In this document: one piece after another, positions 1 through 10,160 of the stretch
Numbering within the stretch: position 1 is the stretch's first letter
Layout: every line of letters starts with the position of its first letter
Source: Rhodospirillum rubrum ATCC 11170
GTDB lineage: Bacteria; Pseudomonadota; Alphaproteobacteria; Rhodospirillales; Rhodospirillaceae
DNA: 64,000 nt
Reading direction: 5' to 3'
Assembly (NCBI RefSeq): GCF_000013085.1
Contig: NC_007643.1
Location: 1,101,001-1,165,000 of the forward strand
Made by a program: the position numbers and the translations under genes
The notes under the pieces: generated by a model
Database searches by the model: none
Told to the model about the DNA's origin: nothing
Seen by the model: only the letters and a program-made list of their open reading frames with translations

Positions 1-1
1 G

Positions 2-1021
2 CACGCCGTCCATGTGGTGCCCGATCGCTCGCACGGCTATTGCGTGGACGACAACGCCCGGGCCCTGTTGCTGGCCTGCGCGCTGAATGCCCCGGGCGAG
101 GAACCGCTGGCTGGGGCCTTGATCAGCCGCTTGGCCGCCTTCGTCCAGCACGCCTGGAACCCCGACACCAAGCGCTTTCGCAATTTCCTCAGCTTCGAGC
201 GGCGCTGGCTGGAAGATCGCGGCTCGGAAGACAGCCATGGCCGCACCCTGTGGGCCCTGGGCGAATGCGCGCGCAGCGACGCCCTCGCCTCGCGGCGGCG
301 TTGGGCGGCGGCGCTGTTTACCCAGGCTTTGCCCAGCGTCGAAGGCTTCACCTCGCCGCGCGCCTGGGCCTTCACGCTGTTGGGGCTGAACGCCTTTTGC
401 GCCGCCGGGGTGGTCGATGCCCAGGCCCTGCGCCTGCGCGGCCTGCTGGCCGACCGGTTGATGGCCCTGCTGGGCGCGGTCGAAAGCGCCGATTGGGTGT
501 GGTTCGAAGAGGGGCTGGCCTATGACAACGCCCGTTTGTCCCAGGCGCTGATCGTGACCGGGCGAGCGACCCGGACCCCGGCCTATATCGAGGGCGGTCT
601 GCGCTCGCTGCGCTGGTTGATGACGATCCAGACGGCGCCGGCGGGCTTTTTCCGGCCGGTTGGCTCGGACAGCTTCGGCGATCTGCGCCAGCCGCCCAAG
701 CCCTTCGATCAACAGGCCCTGGAGGTGGCGGCGACGATCGCCGCCTGCCTCGCCGCCTGGCAGGCCGATGGCGATGACCAATGGCGGATCGAGGCGATGC
801 GCAGCTTCGACTGGTTCCTGGGCCGCAACGACCTGGGGGTTCCCTTGGTCGACCGGGAAACCGGCAGTTGCCGCGATGGTCTGCACAGCGATCGCCCCAA
901 TGAAAATCGCGGCGGCGAGTCGGTGCTGTCCTATCTGTTGAGCTTGGCCGAGATCAGGCGCACCGCCCGTCTTGGCATTGACAGCGCGACCTTGCTGCCG
1001 CTGCGGGCAAGGCGCCTTTAG
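2..1021 (+). CDS. Glycosyltransferase-associated protein, C-terminal part (5' end outside window)
   Basis: The frame is open from base 2, so the start lies before the window; about 339 residues are visible. The visible part begins with HGYCVDDNARAL and is rich in Trp and helix-forming residues. This is the pattern of the helical C-terminal region found on some family-4 glycosyltransferases whose genes sit beside GH130 enzymes. No nucleotide-sugar site is visible in this part. The next gene starts 124 bases downstream on the same strand, so the two probably act together on a mannose-type oligosaccharide. The family assignment rests on resemblance and gene order; the catalytic domain cannot be seen here. 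Confidence 0.6.
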   Translation, partial: HAVHVVPDRSHGYCVDDNARALLLACALNAPGEEPLAGALISRLAAFVQHAWNPDTKRFRNFLSFERRWLEDRGSEDSHGRTLWALGECARSDALASRRRWAAALFTQALPSVEGFTSPRAWAFTLLGLNAFCAAGVVDAQALRLRGLLADRLMALLGAVESADWVWFEEGLAYDNARLSQALIVTGRATRTPAYIEGGLRSLRWLMTIQTAPAGFFRPVGSDSFGDLRQPPKPFDQQALEVAATIAACLAAWQADGDDQWRIEAMRSFDWFLGRNDLGVPLVDRETGSCRDGLHSDRPNENRGGESVLSYLLSLAEIRRTARLGIDSATLLPLRARRL

Positions 1022-1145
1022 GGGCGATCGCCGAGAGCGGCGCCTTTTCCTGCCAGACAGGGGCTTGAGAGGGACGCCAATCGTCCTGGCGATCTGGTGC
1101 GGATCGCCAGGACTCTTGATCCAAGTCGACAACCGGGAGCCCGTA

Positions 1146-2447
1146 TTGTCCCATACCGTCTTTATAAACCGTCAGGCTCTCTACCTTCGTCCCGATCCGA
1201 CGCGGGTGGTCGTGCGTTCGTTCAAGCCGGCGACCGAGCCCCGGGATTTGAACCCGACCGACAAGACCCGGGCCAACCATATCCTTGAGCGCATCCTCGC
1301 CCTGCCCGAGGAGGTGGCGGCCGGGCTGCTGGCCGAAGTCCTGGAGAATTTTCAAGGGCGCCACCGCAACCTGCTGGAGACCTTCGAGGCCCGGGCCAAA
1401 GAGATGGAGAACGCCCTTTTCAACCACCCCGACGTTAGCCCGGTGCAGCGCCAGTTGGTGGGGGCCTACTTCCTTCATGAGTATTCCTTCGAGGCTTCGG
1501 CGCTGTTCAATCCCAGCATCGTTGCCCATCCCGACCAGTCGGGGGCGCCCGAGGGCGGGCGTCGTTTCATCATCAGCTTGCGGGCGGTGGGCGAGGGGCA
1601 TGTTTCCTCGCTGACCTTCCGGGCCGGATCGATCGCCCCCGATGGCGTCGTGACCATCGACCCCACCGCCCGTCTGGCGGCGATTCCCCGGGTGCGCAGT
1701 TGGACGACCGGGCCCGATGGCGACGCGGTCGAGGTGGTCTTCAAAGCCGAAGAGGATCTGAGCGAGCGGGTGATCTTTCCCATCACCCCCGCCCAGTCCA
1801 ACGGCATCGAAGACGCCCGCTTCGTCGAATTCAAGGAAAACGGCAAAAGCCTCTATTACGCCACCTATACCGCCTATAACGGCAAGGCGATCCGCTCGGA
1901 ATTGCTCGAGACCAGCGATTTCATGTCCTTCCGCCTGTCGCCAATGCGCGGCGCCGCCACCTACAACAAGGGGATGGCGTTGTTCCCGCGCAAGATCAAC
2001 GGCCGCTACGCCATGATCGCCCGCCAGGACAACGAAAACCTGTATCTGATCTATTCCGACGATTTGCGCCGCTGGGAAGGCGGCACGCCGATTTTGGGGC
2101 CGCAATACCCCTGGGAATTCGTCCAGATCGGCAATTGCGGCTCGCCGATCGAGATGAAGGAGGGCTGGCTGCTGCTGACCCATGGCGTCGGCGCCGTGCG
2201 CAAATACACCATCGGCGCCGTCTTGCTGGATAAGGACGATCCCTCGCGGGTTCTGGCGCGCTCGCATGAGCCTTTGGTCCGTCCCGATCCGTCGGAACGC
2301 GAAGGCTATGTCCCCAATGTCGTCTATACCTGTGGGGCCATGCGCTTCAACGATCAGATCATCTTGCCCTATGCGGTGTCCGACACCTTCTCCAATTTCG
2401 CCACGATCAAGATCCTCAAGCTGCTTGAGATGATGAAAGCCGTTTAG
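1146..2447 (+). CDS. GH130-family glycosidase/phosphorylase (beta-mannoside type)
   Basis: 433 residues. The C-terminal two thirds have the GH130 five-bladed propeller pattern, including [11 protein letters not shown], a GNCGSPIEM stretch and [19 protein letters not shown] near the end. Members cleave or phosphorolyse beta-mannosides; which reaction applies cannot be told by eye. The N-terminal 130 residues form a helical segment seen in the longer members. I chose TTG at 1146 because GGGAG lies six bases upstream and because earlier in-frame starts run back towards or into the preceding gene. The gene ends inside the stop region of the convergent oxidoreductase gene (4-base overlap). Confidence 0.8.
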   Translation: MSHTVFINRQALYLRPDPTRVVVRSFKPATEPRDLNPTDKTRANHILERILALPEEVAAGLLAEVLENFQGRHRNLLETFEARAKEMENALFNHPDVSPVQRQLVGAYFLHEYSFEASALFNPSIVAHPDQSGAPEGGRRFIISLRAVGEGHVSSLTFRAGSIAPDGVVTIDPTARLAAIPRVRSWTTGPDGDAVEVVFKAEEDLSERVIFPITPAQSNGIEDARFVEFKENGKSLYYATYTAYNGKAIRSELLETSDFMSFRLSPMRGAATYNKGMALFPRKINGRYAMIARQDNENLYLIYSDDLRRWEGGTPILGPQYPWEFVQIGNCGSPIEMKEGWLLLTHGVGAVRKYTIGAVLLDKDDPSRVLARSHEPLVRPDPSEREGYVPNVVYTCGAMRFNDQIILPYAVSDTFSNFATIKILKLLEMMKAV

Positions 2448-3445
2448 CCGCCGGCGCCGTGGGCGGACGGACCGGCCACCTCGGCGATCAGCTCGAACGA
2501 GCGCAGGCGGGCCTCGTGGTCGTAGATGTCCGAGACGATGATCAGCTCATCGGCCGCCGTCTCGGCGATCAGGGCCTTGATTCCCTCGCGCAGGGTGGCG
2601 GGGGCGCCGATGATCGAGCAGGCCAGCATAAGGCCGACCTGGGCCTTTTCCGCCGGCGACCAGTATTGGTCGATGTCATCGATCGGCGGCTGGCCAAGCT
2701 GGCGGGTGCCGCGCAGCAAATTGGTGAAGGCCATCTGGGTGGTGGTCGCCAGTCGCCGCGCCTCGGCCTCGCTGTCGGCGGCGATGATATTGACGCCAAC
2801 GGCGACATGGGGCCGGGCCAACTGCGCCGACGGCTTGAAGCCGCGGCGATAGAGATCAAGGGCCAGCCCCAGTTCGGCCGGGGCGAAATGCGAGGCGAAG
2901 GCGTAAGGCAGGCCGTAATCGGCCGCCAGCCGCGCCCCATAGGTGCTTGATCCCAAGATCCACAGCGGCACGTTGGTTCCGGCGGCGGGAACGGCCTGCA
3001 GGGCGTTGGCGGCGGCGGGGGCGAAGTAGCCCTGGAGTTCCAGGATGTCGCTGGGGAAGCTGTCGACGGCCGAGAACGGGCGGCGCAGGGCGCGCACCGT
3101 TGTTGGGTCGGTGCCCGGCGCCCGGCCCAGGCCGAGGTCGACGCGGTCGGGGAAAAGCCGGGCCAGGGTGCCGAATTGTTCGGCGATGATCAAAGGCGCG
3201 TGATTGGGCAGCATGACGCCGCCGGCGCCAACCCGGATCTTGCGGGTTCCCTCCAGGATATGGCCGATGACCACGGCGGTGGCGGCGCTGGCGATGCCGG
3301 GCATATTGTGGTGCTCGGCCACCCAGAAGCGGCGATAGCCCCAGGTTTCGGCATGGGCGGCCAGATCGCGGGCGTTGTTCAGCGCGCCCCGGGCGTCGGT
3401 CGCCTCGGTGACGCGGACAAGATCAAGGATCGAGAGCGAGGTCAT
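2444..3445 (-). CDS. Luciferase-like (LLM class) flavin-dependent oxidoreductase
   Basis: 333 residues with the bacterial-luciferase TIM-barrel pattern: an N-terminal SILDLVRV strand, [12 protein letters not shown] near residue 40, then [13 protein letters not shown] and [10 protein letters not shown]. These are hallmarks of the single-subunit MsnO8/YhbW-type subfamily. Members use reduced FMN and oxygen; the physiological substrate of this subfamily is usually unknown. The start ATG is the obvious first Met of the domain. hypA lies upstream on the same strand with a 107-base gap; no functional link between the two is evident. Confidence 0.85.
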   Translation of the reverse strand: MTSLSILDLVRVTEATDARGALNNARDLAAHAETWGYRRFWVAEHHNMPGIASAATAVVIGHILEGTRKIRVGAGGVMLPNHAPLIIAEQFGTLARLFPDRVDLGLGRAPGTDPTTVRALRRPFSAVDSFPSDILELQGYFAPAAANALQAVPAAGTNVPLWILGSSTYGARLAADYGLPYAFASHFAPAELGLALDLYRRGFKPSAQLARPHVAVGVNIIAADSEAEARRLATTTQMAFTNLLRGTRQLGQPPIDDIDQYWSPAEKAQVGLMLACSIIGAPATLREGIKALIAETAADELIIVSDIYDHEARLRSFELIAEVAGPSAHGAGG

Positions 3446-3552
3446 GGGGGAAAGCCTTCACGCGACGAGGAACAAGACCGGCGCCCGATCCCGATCAGCG
3501 GGACGGGCGGGGGCCCTTCCATATGGGGCGAAGGCGGCGCTGGCGCCCGGGG

Positions 3553-3939
3553 TCAGGTCGTGCTTGCGGCGCTTTCCTCGACGCCCAGGTCTTCCAGGGT
3601 TTTGCCTTCGAAGGTTTTTATGTGGAGCTCCTGGCCGCTGAGCAGATCGACGGCGACGCTGGAGCACGTCGGGCATTGGATCTGGAAGCCGGGCACGGCG
3701 AAGGTTTGGCCGCAGTCGCGGCAGCGGCCTTCGATGCCGATTTCCTCGATATCCAGGCGGGCGCCCTCGGCCAGGGTGCCCTCGGCCAGGATTTCAAAGC
3801 AGCCGGCGATCTGGCGGCGATCAAGGCCGCGTAGGCGGCCGATGACGACGTGAACGCTGGTGATGCGGGCGATGGCATTGGCCTTGGCGTGGGATGTCAA
3901 AATCCCCATCAGCCCTTCGACCACCGTCAGTTCATGCAT
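3553..3939 (-). CDS. hypA: HypA, hydrogenase nickel-insertion protein
   Basis: 128 residues. It begins Met-His-Glu, the conserved nickel-binding N-terminus (His2), and carries two CxxC pairs, CRDC and CPTC, separated by an aromatic-rich loop. These form the structural zinc site. HypA hands nickel to [NiFe]-hydrogenase large subunits together with HypB. No other hyp or hydrogenase gene is in the window, so this copy stands alone. Its C-terminal tail after residue 110 is slightly longer than usual. The identification is firm from the N-terminus and zinc site. Confidence 0.92.
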   Translation of the reverse strand: MHELTVVEGLMGILTSHAKANAIARITSVHVVIGRLRGLDRRQIAGCFEILAEGTLAEGARLDIEEIGIEGRCRDCGQTFAVPGFQIQCPTCSSVAVDLLSGQELHIKTFEGKTLEDLGVEESAASTT

Positions 3940-4425
3940 GGCCGTCGCGTCCTTATTCCAGCAAAGGCGCGGGCCCCTCGCCTAGGGGGGGCATGGCAGG
4001 CCCATGGTCCGACCCTTGATGTAACGGGCTTGGCCGGTGGTGGCAATGGTCGAGGACGGATCGCCGGCCGGCGGGGTGCCGATGGGTGCGGGAAACGCAA
4101 TCAGGGCCTGTGGCCCCCGGACTCTGCGTCCAAAAAGCATCTCTTGGCGGGAAATGACGCGCTTGAGCGGAAAATCACCGTCTCGGGTCTTCTGAAATCG
4201 CCTAACAAGTGCCATTGTATCTATGGCCCCCGCGCGGACTCTCCAATTGAACGGAGAGATCCCGCAAGCGCCCTTTTAGCCAACAGTCCGACGATATCTT
4301 CGCCAGGGTGTTTTTTTCTTTCCGGTCGCATGATCCCATAAGACGGCTTTCCCTGGCGGGGCGGTCGTTCCCCAGGGCTCAAGAGGCGTGTCCCCGCGAC
4401 CGGTTTCACAGACTACGGAGACTCT
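3940..4425. other. 486-base intergenic stretch upstream of the DUF6481-type gene
   Basis: No convincing gene. It contains a short inverted repeat CTCTCC/GGAGAG (about 4238-4257), a T-rich tract at 4311-4320, and an inverted repeat CCCTGG/CCAGGG (about 4351-4377) just before the plus-strand gene at 4426. Both hypA (minus) and the plus-strand gene need promoters here. A long 5' leader for the plus-strand gene is plausible but unproven. An antisense frame of 77 codons (3982-4215) has no family resemblance and no good ribosome site. Confidence 0.5.
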
Positions 4426-4827
4426 ATGCAAAAGGTTGGTAAGCAGAGCAAAACCCAGGGTGCTGTTGGGTTTGGCGACCGCATTAGTTCGGCCGCCGCT
4501 GCCAGGAAAGCGCAGTTGGAGAAGTGGCGTCCCAGCAAGCTGGACGTCAACGATCCGGCGGTGCAAGAGCAGCTTGCTCTCCGTCAGGCCGCCGCCGCCG
4601 CCCGCGAGGAGCGCGAGCTTCAGCGCAAGGCCGAAAAGAAAGCGGCCAAGGCCCAGGCCATCGCCGATCGCAAGGCGGCCGAAGAAGCGGCCGCGGCTCA
4701 GCTCATCGCCGACGAGGAAGCCCGTCAGGCGGCCGAGATCGCCGCCGCCGCCGCCCAGATCGCCCTGGAAGAAGAGCGCAAGGCCGCCCGCGACGCCCGC
4801 TATGCGGCGCGCAAGGCCCGCAAGTAG
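4426..4827 (+). CDS. Small charged coiled-coil protein, DUF6481 type
   Basis: 133 residues. After an N-terminal stretch with GFGDRISSAA and LEKWRPS, residues 40-133 are an almost uninterrupted Ala/Lys/Glu/Arg helix ending AARKARK. This matches the alphaproteobacterial DUF6481 family, whose function is unknown. A CTACGGAGACTCT leader gives a GGAG ribosome site six bases before the ATG. A strong intrinsic terminator follows, so the gene appears monocistronic. The very basic, alanine-rich helix could bind nucleic acid or form a coiled coil; that is inference only. Confidence 0.75.
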   Translation: MQKVGKQSKTQGAVGFGDRISSAAAARKAQLEKWRPSKLDVNDPAVQEQLALRQAAAAAREERELQRKAEKKAAKAQAIADRKAAEEAAAAQLIADEEARQAAEIAAAAAQIALEEERKAARDARYAARKARK

Positions 4828-4881
4828 GCCGTTCCCGCCGGCCGCCCCCGCCGGCCAGCGCCCCCGATCGCCTTATCGACC

Positions 4882-4928
4882 CCGCCGCCCGATCCGAGCC
4901 CGCTATCGGAGCGGGCGGCGTTTTTTTT
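4882..4928 (+). terminator. Rho-independent terminator after the DUF6481-type gene
   Basis: GCCCGC/GCGGGC stem, extendable to flanking CCGCCC/GGGCGG, followed by GGCG and eight T residues at 4921-4928. Confidence 0.88.
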
Positions 4929-4960
4929 AAGCCTTTGGCGGCTCGTTGAAAAACGGGCTA

Positions 4961-4993
4961 AAAAAAATCCCCGGGGCAGGAGGCACCCCGGGG
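4961..4993 (-). terminator. Rho-independent terminator of the adh operon
   Basis: Two copies of CCCCGGGG (4969-4976 and 4986-4993) can pair across a nine-base loop. On the minus strand they are followed by ATTTTTTT. The structure lies 28 bases beyond the alcohol dehydrogenase stop codon. Confidence 0.88.
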
Positions 4994-5020
4994 CAGGTTG
5001 AGGGGATCGGATCGAAAAGG

Positions 5021-6172
5021 TCAGGCGGCGGCGCGGAAGATCGCCTCGATTTCGGCCTGGGTCGCCGGGCGCGGGTTGGTCAGGCCGCAGGCGTCTTTCA
5101 GGGCGTTGATCGCCAGGGTCGGCACGTCGCCGTCCTTGACGCCAAGTTCCGTAAGGCCGGCGGGAATGCCGATATCGGCGGCTAGGGTGCGGATGGCGGC
5201 GATGCAGGCCTCCGCCCCCTGATCGTCGGACAGATTGGCGATGTCGACGCCCATCGCCTCGGCGACATCCTTGAGGCGGGCCCCGGCAACGCTGGCGTTG
5301 AAGGCGGCGACATGGGGCAACAGCACGGCGTTGCACACGCCATGGGGCAGGTCATAAAAGCCGCCCAACTGGTGGGCCATGGCGTGAACGAAGCCGAGGG
5401 AGGCGTTGTTGAAGGCCATGCCGGCCAGGAACTGGGCATAGGACATGGCCTCGCGGGCCTTGATATCGGCGCCATCGGCCACCGCCCGGCGCAGGGTGCG
5501 GGCGATGATCGACACCGCCTTCAGGGCGCAGGCGTCGGTGATCGGCGTGGCGGCGATCGAGACATAGGCTTCGATGGCGTGGGTCAGGGCGTCCATGCCG
5601 GTGGCGGCGGTCAGGGCGGCGGGCTTGCCGATCATCAGTTCGGGGTCATTGACCGACATGATCGGCGTGACGTGGCGGTCGACGATCGCCATCTTCACCA
5701 GACGGCTTTCGTCGGTGATGATACAAAACCGCGTCATTTCGCTGGCGGTGCCGGCCGTGGTGTTGATGGCGATCAGCGGCAATTGCGGATGGGCCGATTT
5801 ATCGACGCCCTCGTAATCACCGATGACCCCGCCGTTGGTGGCGCACAGCGCGATGCCCTTGGCGCAGTCATGGGGCGAGCCGCCGCCCAGCGAGATCACG
5901 CAATCGCATTCGGCCTCGCGCAAGATCGCCAGACCCGCCTCGACATTCGACACCGTCGGATTGGGCTGGGCGCCGCCGAAAACGATGCTTTCCACGCCAT
6001 GGTCATCAAGCAGCTCGGTCACCTTGCCGGCGACGCCCAGCTTTTCAAGCACCGCGTCGGTGACGATCAGGGCGCGCTTGAAGCCGCGCTCATTGATGGT
6101 GTTGACGGCGGTGGCCAAGCAGCCCGCCCCCATGAGGTTGATCGAGGGGATGAAAAAAGCGGTCTGAGTCAT
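5021..6172 (-). CDS. Iron-containing alcohol dehydrogenase, Zymomonas AdhB type
   Basis: 383 residues, the usual length for group III Fe-alcohol dehydrogenases, and closely similar along its length to AdhB of Zymomonas mobilis. Shared blocks include [50 protein letters not shown] and [16 protein letters not shown], whose Asp and His residues bind the metal. It should interconvert ethanol or short alcohols and aldehydes with NAD. The start is ATG at 6172, preceded by AAAAGGACG; upstream in-frame Met codons would overlap the previous gene. It is the second gene of an operon, 53 bases after the aldehyde dehydrogenase. Confidence 0.92.
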   Translation of the reverse strand: MTQTAFFIPSINLMGAGCLATAVNTINERGFKRALIVTDAVLEKLGVAGKVTELLDDHGVESIVFGGAQPNPTVSNVEAGLAILREAECDCVISLGGGSPHDCAKGIALCATNGGVIGDYEGVDKSAHPQLPLIAINTTAGTASEMTRFCIITDESRLVKMAIVDRHVTPIMSVNDPELMIGKPAALTAATGMDALTHAIEAYVSIAATPITDACALKAVSIIARTLRRAVADGADIKAREAMSYAQFLAGMAFNNASLGFVHAMAHQLGGFYDLPHGVCNAVLLPHVAAFNASVAGARLKDVAEAMGVDIANLSDDQGAEACIAAIRTLAADIGIPAGLTELGVKDGDVPTLAINALKDACGLTNPRPATQAEIEAIFRAAA

Positions 6173-6225
6173 GATGGTTCGTCCTTTTCTCGGAAGAATG
6201 GGCGAAGGGGAGCGTCCCGGATCGC

Positions 6226-7746
<1,521 letters not shown>

Positions 7747-7821
7747 TCTGTGGTCCCTCCCTGGGATAAAGGTCCTTGATGGATTGGCAAGCGGTTACCG
7801 ACCGTTGCATCAAGTCCTTCA

Positions 7822-7836
7822 GCACAGGGCGTGCCA
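7822..7836 (-). promoter_or_regulatory. Sigma-54 (-24/-12) promoter of the aldehyde/alcohol dehydrogenase operon
   Basis: The minus strand reads TGGCACGCCCTGTGC. GG and GC are at the exact -24/-12 spacing, matching TGGCAC-N5-TTGC with one mismatch. Transcription would start near 7811, about 65 bases before the ATG at 7746. Confidence 0.85.
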
Positions 7837-7889
7837 AGTAATAGCCCATTGAAAGGGAATGATTTTTTCTCGGAGCGCAGAAGATTACC

Positions 7890-7926
7890 GTGCGCCACTT
7901 CGGGACAGTGTGCCAAAACGGGACAC
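7890..7926. promoter_or_regulatory. Tandem upstream activator sites, probably for the AcoR-type regulator
   Basis: Two 19-base copies begin at 7890 and 7908: GTGCGCCACTTCGGGACAG and GTGTGCCAAAACGGGACAC. They share 14 of 19 positions, and each is an imperfect palindrome (GTGTGCC/GGGACAC). They lie roughly 80-115 bases upstream of the predicted sigma-54 start, the normal place for enhancer-binding proteins. Assigning them to the adjacent regulator is inference from position. Confidence 0.65.
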
Positions 7927-8039
7927 CCCGGCCACCCGCCGATGTTTTACTTGCGCTCTCCCCTTAGGTGCATATAGACACTAGGGGTAAGAGCGAGGGC
8001 GCCGCCATCAGGCAGGACGCCCCAGGGAGGATCATCGTC

Positions 8040-10001
8040 ATGAATATCGCCAGCACCCAACCGGGGACCGCGCTGCGGCGCGCCCGTCACCTGCTTGAAG
8101 GCGGCAGTCTTCCGCCGGCCGGACTGATTGCCCCGACCGTCGCCCATTCCTGGGAGCGCAGCCTGCGGGCCGGGCTGCTTCCCTTCAGCCCGCCCGCCGT
8201 GGCCGATCATCTGGCCGCCCGCCATCTCGCCCAGGCGGTGGAGCGCCGGCGCGAACTGCTGATGCGCGCCCGCCCGGTCATGGATTATCTGCACGCCCAG
8301 ACCAAGGGGTCCGACAGCGTCGTCATCCTCGCCGATGACAACGGCGTGCTGATCGAGGCCCTGGGCGACGCCGCCTTTGTCGAACGCGCCGAACGGGTGG
8401 CCCTCAAGCCCGGGGCCTCGTGGCATGAACGCCACCGTGGCACCAACGCCATCGGCACCGCCCTGGTCGAGGCCCAGCCGGTGGCGGTGCATGGCGGCGA
8501 GCATTTCTTCGAGCACAATCGCTTCCTGACCTGCGCCGCGGCGCCGATCGCCGGTCCCGATGGCCGGGTGCTGGGCGTGCTTGATATCTCCGGCCCGCAG
8601 CGCGGCCGCCATCCCCACACCTTCGGGTTGGTGCGCGCCGCCACCCATATGATCGAGAACAAGCTGTTCGAGGCCCGCCACGAGGGGGAGTATCGGATCC
8701 GCTTCCATCCCCAGGCCGATGGCATCGGCACCCTGGCCGAGGGCATGGTCGCCTTGTCGGAGGAAGGGCTGGTCATCGGCGCCAATCGGGCGGCCCTGGC
8801 TTTTCTCGCCATCACGCCAAGCGACATCGGCAAGGCGCTGATCGAGGCGCTGTTGCCCTTGCGCATGGCCGATATCCTGGATCATGGCCACCGCCACCCC
8901 GGCACCACCCTGGGCTTGGCCTGTCCGGGGGGAGGGCGGTTCTCCCTGCGCGTCGAGCCCGGCTGGCGGGCGGTGGTGCGGCCGGCGGCGATGCCCGCGC
9001 CCGACCGGGTGCAAGATGCCCTGGCCGATCTTGATACGGGCGATCCGACGATGGCCGGGGCGATCGAGCGGGTGCGCAAGATCCTCGGTAAGCCGATCCC
9101 CTTGCTGCTGCAAGGTGAATCCGGGGTGGGCAAGGAGGTGTTCGCCACCGCCCTTCATGCCACCGGCCCCCGCCGTGGCCGTCCCTTCGTCGCCGTCAAT
9201 TGCGCCGCCCTGCCCGAGCATCTGATCGAGGCCGAATTGTTCGGCTATGCGCCGGGTGCCTTCACCGGAGCGCGGCGCGAAGGCTCGGCTGGGCGGATCC
9301 GCGAGGCCGAGGGCGGGACCTTGTTCCTTGACGAAATCGGCGATATGCCGCTGGCCCTGCAATGCCGGCTGCTGCGCGTGCTCCAGGACCGGCAGGTGGT
9401 GCCCTTGGGCGGCGGCAAGGCGGTTAGCGTCGATTTCGCCCTGATCGCGGCCAGCCATCGCCCGCTCAAGGCCGAGGCCGAGGCCGGGCGCTTCCGCGCC
9501 GATCTTTATTACCGCCTCAACGGCCTGACCCTCTGTCTGCCGCCCTTGCGGGCGCGCCGCGATTTCGCCGCCCTGGTCGCGCGCATGATCGAAACGATGG
9601 AACCCGGCGCCGGCATCGGCCTTGATCCCGATGTCGCCGACGCCCTGGCCGGCCACGGCTGGCCGGGCAATCTGCGCCAGCTTGCCAATGTGCTGCGCTT
9701 CGCCTGCGCCCTGCGCGATCCCGGCGAAATCCGCCTGGGCTGGCACCATCTGCCCGAAGATCTGATCGAGGAACTGCGCTGCCCGTCAGGCGTGGACACC
9801 GACGCGGGAGCGGGGCCGGCGACCCTGCGCGCCGCCTCGGATTCCCTGATCGAGCGCATGGTGGCGGCCAGCGGCGGCAATCTGTCGGAAGCCGCCCGGC
9901 GTTTGGGCATCAGCCGCAATACCTTGTACCGCAGGATGAACGGCTGGGCCAAACCGCCGGCGCCGCTCCCCATGGGGCCGGCCCGTCCCTGCATGAAATA
10001 G
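8040..10001 (+). CDS. acoR: Sigma-54-dependent transcriptional activator, AcoR type
   Basis: 653 residues. The N-terminal region (about 60-200) is GAF-like and probably senses the inducer. The central AAA+ domain has Walker A GESGVGKE near residue 360, the sigma-54 contact loop GAFTGA near 405 and Walker B FLDEIGDMP. The C-terminus has a Fis-type helix-turn-helix, AARRLGISRNTLYRRM. ATG at 8040 is chosen over earlier in-frame codons because GGGAGG ends nine bases before it. The gene diverges from the aldehyde dehydrogenase operon with its sigma-54 promoter, so it most likely activates that operon in response to an alcohol, acetoin or aldehyde. Confidence 0.9.
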   Translation: MNIASTQPGTALRRARHLLEGGSLPPAGLIAPTVAHSWERSLRAGLLPFSPPAVADHLAARHLAQAVERRRELLMRARPVMDYLHAQTKGSDSVVILADDNGVLIEALGDAAFVERAERVALKPGASWHERHRGTNAIGTALVEAQPVAVHGGEHFFEHNRFLTCAAAPIAGPDGRVLGVLDISGPQRGRHPHTFGLVRAATHMIENKLFEARHEGEYRIRFHPQADGIGTLAEGMVALSEEGLVIGANRAALAFLAITPSDIGKALIEALLPLRMADILDHGHRHPGTTLGLACPGGGRFSLRVEPGWRAVVRPAAMPAPDRVQDALADLDTGDPTMAGAIERVRKILGKPIPLLLQGESGVGKEVFATALHATGPRRGRPFVAVNCAALPEHLIEAELFGYAPGAFTGARREGSAGRIREAEGGTLFLDEIGDMPLALQCRLLRVLQDRQVVPLGGGKAVSVDFALIAASHRPLKAEAEAGRFRADLYYRLNGLTLCLPPLRARRDFAALVARMIETMEPGAGIGLDPDVADALAGHGWPGNLRQLANVLRFACALRDPGEIRLGWHHLPEDLIEELRCPSGVDTDAGAGPATLRAASDSLIERMVAASGGNLSEAARRLGISRNTLYRRMNGWAKPPAPLPMGPARPCMK

Positions 10002-10010
10002 CCCGCCGCT

Positions 10011-10052
10011 CCGCCGGACCGGGGTGCGCCATCCCCCCCCGTCCGGCGGTTT
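10011..10052 (+). terminator. Stem-loop after acoR
   Basis: Perfect 9-base inverted repeat CCGCCGGAC (10011-10019) and GTCCGGCGG (10041-10049), followed only by a short TTT. It is a plausible terminator; the T-run is weak. Confidence 0.55.
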
Positions 10053-10106
10053 GCCGCGCGCGGGTCCCCTGGGAGAAGGGGGGGACCGACCTGTTCAACT
10101 TCCCTG

Positions 10107-10135
10107 CTGACAGTCTACGTACTTTAGTGTATCAA
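10107..10135 (+). promoter_or_regulatory. Sigma-70-type promoter of the polysaccharide gene cluster
   Basis: CTGACA (10107-10112), a 17-base spacer, then TATCAA (10130-10135). A GCTCTC/GAGAGC hairpin containing the ribosome-binding region lies between it and the ATG at 10161. Confidence 0.6.
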
Positions 10136-10160
10136 AGCTCTCGCAAGGGGAGAGCGCGCG

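Noticed and set aside
954-2267. Long antisense open frame opposite the GH130 gene
   Set aside because: Mirror frame of a high-GC gene; no recognisable domain, and the plus-strand protein has clear family motifs.
3982-4215. 77-codon minus-strand frame upstream of hypA
   Set aside because: No family resemblance and no ribosome site; it ends in intergenic DNA rich in inverted repeats.
7947-9749. 600-codon frame antisense to acoR
   Set aside because: Gly/His/Arg/Gln-rich translation typical of the reverse of GC-rich coding DNA; acoR has full domain support.
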